Shown here: positions 25,710-34,839 of the stretch, piece after piece
How positions within the stretch are numbered: position 1 is the first letter of the stretch
Layout of the letters: each line of letters begins with the position of its first letter
Assembly (NCBI GenBank): GCA_002412495.1
Contig: DHVE01000117.1
Location: 1-64,000, forward strand
Reading direction: 5' to 3'
DNA: 64,000 nt
DNA from: Betaproteobacteria bacterium UBA5216
GTDB taxonomy: Bacteria > Pseudomonadota > Gammaproteobacteria > Burkholderiales > SG8-41
The notes under the pieces: generated by a model
Seen by the model: the letters and a program-made list of their open reading frames with translations, nothing else
Told to the model about the DNA's origin: nothing
Database searches by the model: none
Program-made: the position numbers and the translations under genes

Positions 25710-26660
25710 GTGACCGCTGGCCATTCCGACGCTGCGATCCGTGCCAGCGGCATTACCTATCTCTATCCCGGCACGCGCGCGCTTGATAACGTCTCTTTCG
25801 ACATCACGCGTGGCAGCGTCACCGCGCTGGTCGGACCCAACGGCGCCGGCAAGACCACGTTGTTGCGCTGCCTTGCCGGGCTGGATCGCCCGCTTACCGG
25901 CAGCATCTCCGTGGCCGGCATCGACGTGCTGGAAGAGCCGCGCCTTGCCCACGCCAGCATGGGATATCTGTCCGATTTTTTCGGGCTGTACGACACGCTG
26001 ACTGTCCGGCAGAGTCTCGCGCATGCCGCCAGCGCCAACGGCGTGCCGGATGCCACGGTGGCCGCCACGGTCGAGCGTACCGCCCAACGTCTCGACCTCA
26101 CCGACCGGCTTGATCAGCGTTGCGCGGCGCTGTCGCGCGGCCTGCGCCAACGCGTGGCCATCGGGCAGGCGATTGTGCATGCACCCGCCGTGCTGCTGCT
26201 CGACGAACCCGCTTCCGGACTAGACCCGGAAGCGCGGCATGCGCTCGCCACGCTGTTCACGCGGCTGCGCGACGAAGGCATGGCGCTGGTGGTCTCGTCG
26301 CACATACTCGCTGAACTGGATGAATACTCCACGCACATGCTGGTGCTGCGCGGCGGCAAGGTCATCGAACATCGCCCGTTGGGCAATGCGCGCGCATCCG
26401 TCAACGAACGCCCCGTGCGCGCCACGCTGGCCGCGCCCCACGCCGACTGGCGTGACCTGCTGGCCGCGCTCAACAACGTGCGTATTCTCGAAGCCGGCGA
26501 ACACATGGCGCTGCTGGCGATACCAGGCGGCGCGCACGAACAGGCGCGCGTGCTGCGCGACCTCATTTCGGCCGGCGCGCCGCTGGCAAGCTTCGCGGAA
26601 GAAACCGAGAACCTGCATCAATCCTATCTGCGTACCGTGCAGCCGGAGGCGAGCGCATGA
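25710..26660 (+). CDS. ABC transporter ATP-binding protein
   Basis: A 316-residue ATPase, GTG start at 25710. The Walker A is GPNGAGKTT (42-50), the signature is LSRGLRQRVAIGQA (141-154), the Walker B is VLLLDEPASGLDP (161-173) and the switch His is in VVSSHIL. The long tail after about residue 210 resembles ABC-2 exporter ATPases. Its ATGA stop overlaps the permease start. The 209-base gap before it holds no gene I can support. The substrate is unknown. Confidence 0.94.
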   Translation: MTAGHSDAAIRASGITYLYPGTRALDNVSFDITRGSVTALVGPNGAGKTTLLRCLAGLDRPLTGSISVAGIDVLEEPRLAHASMGYLSDFFGLYDTLTVRQSLAHAASANGVPDATVAATVERTAQRLDLTDRLDQRCAALSRGLRQRVAIGQAIVHAPAVLLLDEPASGLDPEARHALATLFTRLRDEGMALVVSSHILAELDEYSTHMLVLRGGKVIEHRPLGNARASVNERPVRATLAAPHADWRDLLAALNNVRILEAGEHMALLAIPGGAHEQARVLRDLISAGAPLASFAEETENLHQSYLRTVQPEASA

Positions 26661-27985
26661 ATACGGCCAACCCCGAACTGCGCCGCAATCTGTGGCTGGA
26701 ATTTTCGATACACCGCGTGATCGCCGCGCCGGTGGTAATCGGCCTGATAGCACTGCTGTTTCTGTCAGCGGAAAGCAAAGAGGTGATGAACAACATCGCC
26801 ATGGCCGCCGCGTTTGGTTATGTCGTGGTGGTGCTGCTGTGGGGCACCAAACTCGCGGGCGACAGCGTGATCGAGGAAGCGCGCGACCGCACGTGGGACG
26901 CGCAGCGCATGTCGTCCATCACGCCATGGCGCATGACGTGGGGCAAGCTGCTGGGCGCGCCGTCGTTTGCATGGTACGTCGGCGGCATTCTGTTGGTAAT
27001 TTTCATGGCGGCGGGCAGCACGATGGACATGCCCGTATTGCGCCAGGCCTTGCTGATGCTATGCGTCGCGATCATGATGCATGCGATGGCGCTCAATGGC
27101 AGCGTGCTCGCGGCGCGAAAAGGCGTATCGCGGCGCGGCGCCGGCACTATACTCATTCTCGTCCTCGCTTTTCTATGGCTGGGGACCGGATTGCGCCTGC
27201 TCGACGACATGGAGAAATCCGTGGCATGGTGGGGCTTGTCGATTTCAAAGCTGAATTTTGCGCTTTGTTCGGCGGTGGCTTTCGGCGCGTGGGCGGTGCT
27301 GGGCGCGTATCGTTCGATGTGCAACGAACTGGAAATTCGCACCACGCCGTGGGCCTTGCCGGCCTTCATGCTGTTCACTGCGGCTTACTTCGCCGGTTTT
27401 CCGCTGCGGGAAATTCACAGCGCAAGCAGCCTGCGGGCGTTTTTCGGCGTGATGGCGACGGGCGTGATCATTGCGATGGTGTTCAGCTATGCACTGCTGT
27501 TCGCAGAGAAAAGTGGCGCCACCGAGTGGCAGCGTTTGCGCGCGCGCGTGATAACGCAGCAGTGGCGCCGCGCTTTGCAGGAAATGCCGTTGTGGCTGGT
27601 GGCGCTCACGCTGGGCGTGTGCATGGCGCTCGCGGCCAGCGTCACCGGTGGTTCGGACAACGGCCGGTTGCTGCATCAGATCGGCACCGCGCCGGTTGCG
27701 CTGATGTTGTTTGCCATACGCGATGCGGCGATTTTTCAGTTCTTCGCGCTCGCGCGCCAACCGCGCCGCGTCGAAGCCGCCACGCTGTTTTACCTAGTGT
27801 TGCTGTACGGTCTGCTGCCCGGACTGCTCAAGGCATTTGGCGCGGACACGATTGCGAATTTCGTGTTGCCGCCGCTAAGCGGTAACGTGGCCTTCTCGTT
27901 TGGAGTAATGACGGTGCAGGCGAGTCTCGCGACAGCGTTGGCGGTTATGCGCTGGCGCAAGATACACGCGCCGGAAGCGGCATAG
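26657..27985 (+). CDS. ABC-2-type exporter permease
   Basis: A 442-residue membrane protein with about ten to twelve hydrophobic segments, starting at ATG 26657 with GGAGG upstream and overlapping the ATPase stop by four bases. It has long cytoplasmic parts (for example EEARDRTWDAQRM, typical of ABC-2 permeases that face DNA-independent exporters). The pair forms an exporter of unknown substrate. Confidence 0.85.
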   Translation: MNTANPELRRNLWLEFSIHRVIAAPVVIGLIALLFLSAESKEVMNNIAMAAAFGYVVVVLLWGTKLAGDSVIEEARDRTWDAQRMSSITPWRMTWGKLLGAPSFAWYVGGILLVIFMAAGSTMDMPVLRQALLMLCVAIMMHAMALNGSVLAARKGVSRRGAGTILILVLAFLWLGTGLRLLDDMEKSVAWWGLSISKLNFALCSAVAFGAWAVLGAYRSMCNELEIRTTPWALPAFMLFTAAYFAGFPLREIHSASSLRAFFGVMATGVIIAMVFSYALLFAEKSGATEWQRLRARVITQQWRRALQEMPLWLVALTLGVCMALAASVTGGSDNGRLLHQIGTAPVALMLFAIRDAAIFQFFALARQPRRVEAATLFYLVLLYGLLPGLLKAFGADTIANFVLPPLSGNVAFSFGVMTVQASLATALAVMRWRKIHAPEAA

Positions 27986-27989
27986 CGTA

Positions 27990-28016
27990 AGATGTTGTTT
28001 TTATTGAATATTTTAT
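27990..28016 (-). repeat. AT-rich intergenic motif, copy 4
   Basis: Core AAAAACAA on the minus strand at 27995-28002, just after the permease stop and 38 bases before the MBL-hydrolase start. Confidence 0.5.
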
Positions 28017-28039
28017 CACCCCCCTCAAAGGGACTTTCC

Positions 28040-28966
28040 ATGTTCGCCCATCCCGCTCTGAGTGTCGCCCTGCTGTGCGTGCTGAACACTGCCGCGTTTG
28101 CCCAGGCGCCCGCGCCCATCGTCAAGGAAGGCAAGACGGCGAAAATTTCGCCGCACGTCTATCTGATTCCCGACGAAAAAGTCGGCATGGTGCCCAATGT
28201 CGGCATAGTCGTCGGCAACCGGGCCACGCTGGTAATTGATCCCGGCATGGGACTGAAAAGCGGGCAAGCCGTGCTGCGCGAAGTCGAAAAAGTCAGCAAG
28301 AATAAAACCGTTTACATCGTCAATACGCACTTTCATCCCGAGCACACCACCGGCGATATCGCGTTTCCGCCCAGCGCAAAACTCATACGCTCCCGCGCGC
28401 AGCAGCAGGATGTCGAGGAAATGGGCATGAAATGGGTGGCCATCTTCGCGGCGCGCTCGTCGGCGCTGACCGATCAACTGCAGGGATCGACCTTTCGCGC
28501 GCCGGCGGAAATATTCGAAAATGAAAAAACGCTGGATCTTGGCGGCGTGCGCGTAAAAATGCTGCGCCTCGGCCCCGGCCACACGCGCGGTGACACCGCG
28601 GTGTTTGTCGAAGGCGAAAACATTTTGTTTTCCGGCGATCTCGCGATGAACAAACTGTTCCCCGCATTCGCCACACCGCAATCCCGGCTGTCGAGCTGGC
28701 TTACCAGTTTGGATACGCTGGACAAGTTGCGCCCCGCGCAAGTGATCGGCGCGCATTACGACAAGGGTGACGCCGCGATGATCAGCGCCTATCGCACGTT
28801 TCTGACCACGCTGCGTGACCGCGTGGCCGAACTCAAAAAACAGGGCAAGTCGCCGGATGAAACCGCGATCACGCTGCGCGAGGAATTCCGCAACAAGTAT
28901 CCCGACTGGGATCAACCGTTGCGCATTCACGCGGCGGCCACCGCGATTTATCGCGAGATTCCGTAG
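28040..28966 (+). CDS. Exported MBL-fold metallo-hydrolase
   Basis: A 308-residue metallo-beta-lactamase-fold enzyme with a signal peptide (MFAHPALSVALLCVLNTAAFAQ), so it should be periplasmic. The first metal motif is HFHPEH (H97, H99, E101, H102) with Glu where most members have Asp; GPGHTRGDTAVF and FSGDLAMN give further ligands. The same Glu variant occurs in quinoprotein relay-type MBL proteins. AAAGGGA precedes ATG 28040. The substrate is unknown. Confidence 0.88.
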   Translation: MFAHPALSVALLCVLNTAAFAQAPAPIVKEGKTAKISPHVYLIPDEKVGMVPNVGIVVGNRATLVIDPGMGLKSGQAVLREVEKVSKNKTVYIVNTHFHPEHTTGDIAFPPSAKLIRSRAQQQDVEEMGMKWVAIFAARSSALTDQLQGSTFRAPAEIFENEKTLDLGGVRVKMLRLGPGHTRGDTAVFVEGENILFSGDLAMNKLFPAFATPQSRLSSWLTSLDTLDKLRPAQVIGAHYDKGDAAMISAYRTFLTTLRDRVAELKKQGKSPDETAITLREEFRNKYPDWDQPLRIHAAATAIYREIP

Positions 28967-28987
28967 CGCGTGAACGATAGCTCAATC

Positions 28988-29998
28988 ATGAAACCCACCC
29001 TCCTCATCTCCAGCAAAGTCATCGCCGAATTCGGCCCGCGCCTGAAAAACATCCTCGCCGGCGCGCCGAAGCCGCTTGAACTGTTGCCCTTCACGCCCGA
29101 TCTGCAACTCACGCCCGCGCAAATCGACACCATCGACGCCGCCTACTACTCGCGCGACATCTGGGAAGGCACGGAAAAAAGCGCGCTGAGTCCCGCCGCG
29201 CAGGCGTTCTGGAACATTATCGACCGCACGCACAACGTGAAGTGGATGGCAGTGTATTCGGCGGGCACCGATCAGAAGCGTTACCAGGATTGCATGGGGC
29301 GCGGCATGCGACTCACCACCGGCGCGGGCGCCCAGGCCGATGCCGTGGGCCTCGCGTGCGTGGCGGGCGTGCTGGCGCTCGCGCGCGGCATCCCGGTGTG
29401 GCTCAATGCGCAACAGCGGCGGGAATGGGCGCCGCTGCGCGGCAAGAATGTGCCGCGCGACATACCCGGCCAAACTGCGGTAATCGTCGGCATGGGTTAC
29501 ATCGGCACCGTGATCGCGCGCGTGCTGCACGCAGCCGGCATGAAAACCATCGGTGTCCGGCGCACTGTGGGACCTGCCGATCATTTCGACGACGTGCTGC
29601 CGCCGTCCGCGCTCGACGGATTGTTGCCCGCCTGCGACTGGCTGATCCTCGCCTGCCCGCTGGTGCCCGAAACGCGCAATCTCATCAATGCGCGCCGCCT
29701 CGCGCTGCTGAAACCGGGTGCCGGCGTCGCCAACATCGCGCGTGGCGAAATCATCGATGAAGCCGCGCTGGTGGCGGCGCTCAAGACGGGGCACGTGCGC
29801 CACGCGTATCTCGATGTGTTCCATACCGAACCGCTGCCAACAGAATCGCCGTTATGGGATTTGCCCAATGTGCTGATCTCGCCGCACAACGCGGGCGCTT
29901 CAACTGGCACGTATGCGCGCGGGGTGGAAATTTTCCTACGGAATTTGGCGCGGTATTTGAACGCAGGGCATCTGGAAAATGAAGCATCACTGCTCTGA
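28988..29998 (+). CDS. D-2-hydroxyacid dehydrogenase family protein
   Basis: A 336-residue NAD-dependent reductase of 2-oxoacids. The Rossmann motif GMGYIGTVIARVLHAAG is present, and the catalytic set is Arg in IARGEIID, Glu in YLDVFHTEPLP, and His in ISPHNAGAS. Two starts are possible (GTG 28970 and ATG 28988); neither has a clear Shine-Dalgarno, and I prefer the ATG. It follows the MBL gene closely and probably belongs to the same transcript. Confidence 0.9.
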   Translation: MKPTLLISSKVIAEFGPRLKNILAGAPKPLELLPFTPDLQLTPAQIDTIDAAYYSRDIWEGTEKSALSPAAQAFWNIIDRTHNVKWMAVYSAGTDQKRYQDCMGRGMRLTTGAGAQADAVGLACVAGVLALARGIPVWLNAQQRREWAPLRGKNVPRDIPGQTAVIVGMGYIGTVIARVLHAAGMKTIGVRRTVGPADHFDDVLPPSALDGLLPACDWLILACPLVPETRNLINARRLALLKPGAGVANIARGEIIDEAALVAALKTGHVRHAYLDVFHTEPLPTESPLWDLPNVLISPHNAGASTGTYARGVEIFLRNLARYLNAGHLENEASLL

Positions 29999-30012
29999 GT
30001 CGAGGGCATCCG

Positions 30013-30435
30013 ATGATTTTTGACTTCGTCCGCCGCGTCTTCGGGTTATCCGCCGGCGACGCCCGGCGACCAGCCAGGAAGCACTGGCGCGAAGAATACG
30101 AAGATGCCGCCGACGCCGACCGTCTCAGGCATGACCAAATTCCCGTTGAACAATTGCTGAACCGGATTCGCGCCGGTCAATACGGCGATTACTACACCGT
30201 CTGGTACTCGATCAAGGACCGCGCCACTGTCGAAGCCGCCGGATGGCTATTGTTCGATGTTCTGAACCGGCCCATCGACTACCTCTACCGTTATCACTGC
30301 GCGGCTGCCTTATTAGGGCTGCTGAAGATTTCGCATCTGGAGCCGGTTCAGCTCAGCAGCGACAATCACAACCGCGAAGCCAATCTCGAAGCCGTCCGCG
30401 TGCTGCTAGAGAAGGCGATAGGCCGCCACCCGTAA
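30013..30435 (+). CDS. Hypothetical protein
   Basis: I do not recognise this 140-residue protein. The first 45 residues are basic and helical (FVRRVFGLSAGDARRPARKHWREE), the rest is amphipathic helix with YRYHCAAALLGLLKISH. GAGGG lies just before ATG 30013. It sits 14 bases after the 2-hydroxyacid dehydrogenase stop and is convergent with a Bug gene. It has no signal peptide or recognised motif. Confidence 0.6.
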   Translation: MIFDFVRRVFGLSAGDARRPARKHWREEYEDAADADRLRHDQIPVEQLLNRIRAGQYGDYYTVWYSIKDRATVEAAGWLLFDVLNRPIDYLYRYHCAAALLGLLKISHLEPVQLSSDNHNREANLEAVRVLLEKAIGRHP

Positions 30436-30448
30436 ACCCGCGCGGGCC

Positions 30449-31420
30449 CTAGTCGGTCATCGGAATTTTCGCCCGCGCTACCACGTCCTTCCACATCGCC
30501 AGATCCGCCAGATATTGTTTGGTGTAATTTTCCACCGTGGTGCTGGCCGGTTCCAGCCCTGTCGCCTGAAAGCCCTTGGTCACTTCGGGCGTCGCAACAA
30601 CGCGGTTGATGTCGGCATTCAGTTTGCGCACTACCGCCATCGGCGTGCCGCCCGTGGTAAACACGCCAAATTGCGCGCCCGTCGCGAAGTCGGGCAGGCC
30701 TGCCTCCTGCGTGGTAGGCACGTTGGGCAAGATCGCAATACGCTTCGGCCCCACCACCGCCAATGCGCGCACGCGTTTGGACGCAATCAATGGCAGCCAC
30801 GCGGACGCATCCATGATGCCGAAGTCAGCCTCGCCGGTGGCGACCGCAAGCACCGCCTGACCGGTGCCCTTGTAGGGAATGATTTCCGTGCGCGTGTCCG
30901 TTTTAATACGGAACAGGGCAATGGTCATCTCGGATGAGTTGCCGCCCGCGGAGCCGTTGAGTTTGCCGGGATTTTTTTTGGCCAGTTGAATGAATTCCGT
31001 GACGCTGCGCGCCGGCACATTGGTGTTGACGCCGATGATGTAGGGGATTGCCCCCAGCGCCGCAACCGGCTGAATGTGCCGTACCGGATCCCAAGCCACG
31101 TTCTTGCGCAATGCCGGGATCAACGTCACCGCACCGGCACTGAACAATATCGTGTAGCCGTCGGGCGCGGCCTTCGCCACTACCTCAATGCCGATGCGGC
31201 CATCGGCGCCGGGACGGTTTTCGACGATGATTTGCTGCCCAAGCGCTTTTGCCAGATGCGGCGTGACACGGCGCGCAACCACGTCATTCGACGCGCCGGC
31301 GGCAAACGGCACCACGGCGATGAGGGTGCGCTCCGGATAATCCGCTGCCTTGGCACCGTTCGACAGCACCAGTGTCAGCGATGTTACGATAGCCGCTCGC
31401 GATGTCATGAATGTTTTCAT
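30449..31420 (-). CDS. Bug/TctC-family periplasmic binding protein (4 of 16)
   Basis: A 323-residue member with signal MKTFMTSRAAIVTSLTLVLSNGAKA. The first ligand loop is PFAAGASND, with Ala and Ser where PPGG is usual, so the pocket may differ. It shares its C-terminal end VVARAKIPMTD and much else with Bug 5, its divergent neighbour, and the two look like a local inverted duplication. ATG 31420 is preferred; the longer frame upstream is not signal-like. Confidence 0.93.
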   Translation of the reverse strand: MKTFMTSRAAIVTSLTLVLSNGAKAADYPERTLIAVVPFAAGASNDVVARRVTPHLAKALGQQIIVENRPGADGRIGIEVVAKAAPDGYTILFSAGAVTLIPALRKNVAWDPVRHIQPVAALGAIPYIIGVNTNVPARSVTEFIQLAKKNPGKLNGSAGGNSSEMTIALFRIKTDTRTEIIPYKGTGQAVLAVATGEADFGIMDASAWLPLIASKRVRALAVVGPKRIAILPNVPTTQEAGLPDFATGAQFGVFTTGGTPMAVVRKLNADINRVVATPEVTKGFQATGLEPASTTVENYTKQYLADLAMWKDVVARAKIPMTD

Positions 31421-31465
31421 TTGTCGCGGTAAGTATAAAGGGTGGAAAGGCAATCGGGGAACGAT

Positions 31466-32449
31466 ATGATTCGATACAAAACCGCGCGGCAGGTAACACC
31501 GATTAGGCTGATCACCCTGGCTGCGGCGTTGGGCATAACATCCGCCGCGCGCGCCGAGTACCCCGAGCGCGTCATCCGCGCCATCGTGCCCTTCGCCACC
31601 GGCGGCACCACCGACATCACCGCACGCATGATCTCGCAGCATCTGAGCAAAACCTTCAATCAACAGGTGGTGGTGGAAAACCGGCCCGGCGCGGCGGGCA
31701 ATATCGGCATCGATGCCGTGGCGAAATCCACGCCCGACGGTTACACGCTACTCTTCAATGCCACCGCCGCCACGCAAAACCCGGCGCTGTTTCGCAACTT
31801 GCGCTTCGATCCGCTCACCGATATACAGCCGGTGGCGCCGATCGCGGAGTATCCCTACGCCGTCGTGGTCAATGCGCATCTGCCGGTGAAAAACGTGCGC
31901 GAGCTGGTGGCGCTGGCGCAAAAAAATCCCGCCAAAATAAACGCGTCGGCTGGCGGCATCGGCACGCGCCTGTCGGTGGAGTTGTTCGGCATGCGCAACA
32001 ACGTGCGTATCGAAGTCATCATGTACAACGGCACCGGCGTTGCTTCGCTGGCGGTCGCCACCGGCGAAACGCAAGTGGCCATTTCGGATACCACGCCGTT
32101 TCTGCCCTATCTCGCGTCGGGCCGGGTGCGGGTACTGGCCTTTGCCAGCGACCGCCGGTTGCCTACTTTTCCGGACATTCCCACCGTTGCCGAAGCCGGC
32201 CTGCCTGCCTTGAAAGTCGGCGCGACAGTGGGACTTTATATTGCAGGCAAAACGCCTGGCGCCATCGTGCAAACACTGAATGGCACGGTGAACAAGATCA
32301 TTGCCCAACCCGATGTCAAAGAACAACTGCGCAAGCAAGGCGGCAACTCCGAGCCCACCAGCGTGGCTGATTTTACCCAATGGTACCGGCGCGACATCCA
32401 GACGTGGAAGGACATTGTTGCGCGCGCAAAAATCGCACCGGCGGATTGA
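31466..32449 (+). CDS. Bug/TctC-family periplasmic binding protein (5 of 16)
   Basis: Paralogue of the divergent neighbour Bug 4: both mature proteins begin YPER and share the TDIQPVA / RHIQPVA stretch and the IVARAKI / VVARAKI end. It has 327 residues and a signal ending in TSAARA. Loops are PFATGGTTD and TPDGYTLL. GGGGAA lies six bases before ATG 31466. The two starts are 45 bases apart. It may begin the unit that includes the LVIVD, Bug 6 and HpaI-like genes, though 78 bases separate it from the LVIVD gene. Confidence 0.93.
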   Translation: MIRYKTARQVTPIRLITLAAALGITSAARAEYPERVIRAIVPFATGGTTDITARMISQHLSKTFNQQVVVENRPGAAGNIGIDAVAKSTPDGYTLLFNATAATQNPALFRNLRFDPLTDIQPVAPIAEYPYAVVVNAHLPVKNVRELVALAQKNPAKINASAGGIGTRLSVELFGMRNNVRIEVIMYNGTGVASLAVATGETQVAISDTTPFLPYLASGRVRVLAFASDRRLPTFPDIPTVAEAGLPALKVGATVGLYIAGKTPGAIVQTLNGTVNKIIAQPDVKEQLRKQGGNSEPTSVADFTQWYRRDIQTWKDIVARAKIAPAD

Positions 32450-32527
32450 GCGGTAAAATTACGCCTTCAAGAACGTCCTCACCTACGTTACCTGTTTCAG
32501 CCGCATCCCGAACCCGGAGCCGCCATC

Positions 32528-33847
32528 ATGACCGACCTGTCCAGCCATCGTCTCGCGCACAACGTCACGCGCCTGTCGCACACGGAAATCACCGGCTCCG
32601 GCCAGGTGTATGTCGAGGGCGGTTACGCCTATCTCGGCCACCTGACCAACAACAACAAGCTCGGTACGTCGATTTTCGATATCACCGATCCGCGTAAACC
32701 GCGTTTGGTGTCGCAGATTTTTCTGGAAGACCCGAACTCGCACAGCCACAAGGCGCGCGTGGTGGGCGACCTCATGATCGTCAACAGCGAACAAAACGGC
32801 AGCCCGCTGGGGCGCAAGAGCGAGCAGATCGCCTCGGGGCGCACGGCGTTAAGGCAAAGGCTCGGTCGCGACCCGACACATGCCGAACTGGCGGCGATGT
32901 TCTCGTTGAAGGAATCGGACATTCCCGCGCTCGAAGAAGCCGAGCGCAATCCATACGATCAGGGCGGCTTTCGCATTTACGACGTCAAGGACAAAACCAA
33001 ACCCAAGCTGTTGTCGTTCACCAAAACCGGCGGCAAGGGCGTGCATCGTTATGACATGGACGAGAACTATGCCTACATCTCGACCGAGATGCCCGGTTAC
33101 CTCGGCGCGATGCTGGTCATTTACGACATTCGCAATCCCGTGAAACCCGAGGAAGTGTCACGCTGGTGGATGCCCGGTCAGCATACGGCGGGGGGTGAAA
33201 CGCCCACGTGGCCGGGGCGGCGGAATCGGCTGCACCACGCGTTGCGCGTGGGCAACCTGATGTGGGCGGGCTGCTGGATGGCCGGCGGCTACGTGATCGA
33301 TGTGTCGGATATCCGTCATCCGAAGACCCTCGGGTCGTATAACTACCATCCGCCGTTTGTCGAGCCGACGCACACCTTCCGCGAAATGCCGGAGCTGATC
33401 GGTGGCAAGCGCATTGCCATCGCCATCGACGAAGAAGACCATGTGCACGGCGCCGAAGAAACCGCCAAGCGCCGCGGTCGCCCGCATGCCTGCCTATGGG
33501 TGCTAGATGCCACGGATCTCACCAATATCAAGCCGCTGTCGATATATACCGCCAGCGAACTCGATTCGCCGTGGTCGCGTGCAACGCCGGGCCGCTTTGG
33601 CGCGCATCAGTATTTCGAGCGCATGAAAAGCGGCACGCTGGTGTATTGCACCTGGTTCGCGGGCGGGTTGCGCATCGTCGATCTGGCCGACCCATCGGCG
33701 CCGGAAGAAGTCGGGTACTACGTTCCCGAACCGGCGCGCGGGCGCGCGGGGCCGATGACCAATGACGTGGATGTGGATGATCGCGGCCTGATTTACCTGG
33801 TGGATCGCGGGCCGCAGTTTGATATTCTGGAATTCAAGCGCGGATGA
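32528..33847 (+). CDS. LVIVD-repeat beta-propeller-like protein
   Basis: A 439-residue protein with several LVIVD-type repeats, seen as GGYAYLGHL, YAYISTEMPG, MWAGCWMAGGYVIDVSDIRHPKTLG and GGLRIVDLADPSAPEEVG. Such repeats form propeller blades. No signal peptide is visible, so it should be cytoplasmic. GGAG precedes ATG 32528. It overlaps the downstream Bug gene (ATGA at 33844-33847). No enzymatic residue can be assigned. Confidence 0.82.
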   Translation: MTDLSSHRLAHNVTRLSHTEITGSGQVYVEGGYAYLGHLTNNNKLGTSIFDITDPRKPRLVSQIFLEDPNSHSHKARVVGDLMIVNSEQNGSPLGRKSEQIASGRTALRQRLGRDPTHAELAAMFSLKESDIPALEEAERNPYDQGGFRIYDVKDKTKPKLLSFTKTGGKGVHRYDMDENYAYISTEMPGYLGAMLVIYDIRNPVKPEEVSRWWMPGQHTAGGETPTWPGRRNRLHHALRVGNLMWAGCWMAGGYVIDVSDIRHPKTLGSYNYHPPFVEPTHTFREMPELIGGKRIAIAIDEEDHVHGAEETAKRRGRPHACLWVLDATDLTNIKPLSIYTASELDSPWSRATPGRFGAHQYFERMKSGTLVYCTWFAGGLRIVDLADPSAPEEVGYYVPEPARGRAGPMTNDVDVDDRGLIYLVDRGPQFDILEFKRG

Positions 33848-34839
33848 GATTTTCGCCAGGCATGCGCGTTGTCACCGCAGTTGTCGCTACAGTCTGCGCC
33901 GCGTGGTTGGGTGCGGGCGCGGCACAGGCCGCCGACTGGCAACCCGCCAAACCGATTGAAGTCATTGTCGGCACGCCGCCCGGCGGACCGCTCGACGAAA
34001 CCGCACGCCTGATTCAAACGCTGCTCGAAAAACGCAACGTCGGCGTGCCGGTGGCCGTGGTCAACAAACCCGGCGGCGGACACGCGATTGCGATGACGTA
34101 TCTGAATCAGCGCGGCGACGGCCATGCGATTTCGATGGCGCTCACCAACTTGCTCACCAACCGCATCATCGGCAGCCACCCGCTGAGTTATGGCGACGTG
34201 ACACCCCTGGCACGCATGAGCAGCGAATATATCGGCATGTCGGTGCGCGCCGATTCGCCGGTCAAGGACGGCAAGGCGCTGATCGCGCAGTTGCGCGCGA
34301 ATCCGGAGTCGCTGACCTTTGCCATCACCAATCGCGCCAGCGGCAACCACGTGGCCGCCGCTGCGGTATTAAAAGCGGCGGGTGTCGATCTGAAGCGGGT
34401 CAAGTTCGTGTCGTTCAAGGGTGCCGCCGAAACCACGTTGTCGGTGCTCGGCGGGCATGTGGATGTGGCGATGGCAACACCTACCTCTGCATGGAAACAC
34501 GTACAAGCGAGCAAGCTGCGCATGGTCGCGATTTCCGCGCCCGCGCGCGTGGGCGGCGAAGTGGCCAGCGTGCCCACCTGGAAGGAACTCGGCGTGAACG
34601 CGGTGTCCGCCAACTGGCGCGCGGTGGTGGGCCCGAAAACCATGACGCCGCCGCAGGTGACTTATTGGGATCAGGCACTCGGCGCGATGGTGAAAACGCC
34701 CGAATGGCGCGAAGCCGCGCGCAAGCACCAATGGTCCGACGACTATCTCAACGCGGCCGGCACGCTCAAATTTTTTCAGGATGAATACAAACTGCTGGAT
34801 GCGCTACTGACCGAACTCGGTGACGCCAAAAAACCATGA
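33844..34839 (+). CDS. Divergent Bug/TctC-family periplasmic binding protein (6 of 16)
   Basis: A 331-residue protein with signal MRFSPGMRVVTAVVATVCAAWLGAGAAQA. The first loop is TPPGGPLDE; the second reads QRGDGHAISM, not A/P-DGY. The pocket therefore differs from most of its relatives here. Both ends overlap neighbours by four bases (ATGA), with the LVIVD protein upstream and an aldolase-like enzyme downstream, so its ligand may be handled by that enzyme. Confidence 0.9.
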   Translation: MRFSPGMRVVTAVVATVCAAWLGAGAAQAADWQPAKPIEVIVGTPPGGPLDETARLIQTLLEKRNVGVPVAVVNKPGGGHAIAMTYLNQRGDGHAISMALTNLLTNRIIGSHPLSYGDVTPLARMSSEYIGMSVRADSPVKDGKALIAQLRANPESLTFAITNRASGNHVAAAAVLKAAGVDLKRVKFVSFKGAAETTLSVLGGHVDVAMATPTSAWKHVQASKLRMVAISAPARVGGEVASVPTWKELGVNAVSANWRAVVGPKTMTPPQVTYWDQALGAMVKTPEWREAARKHQWSDDYLNAAGTLKFFQDEYKLLDALLTELGDAKKP

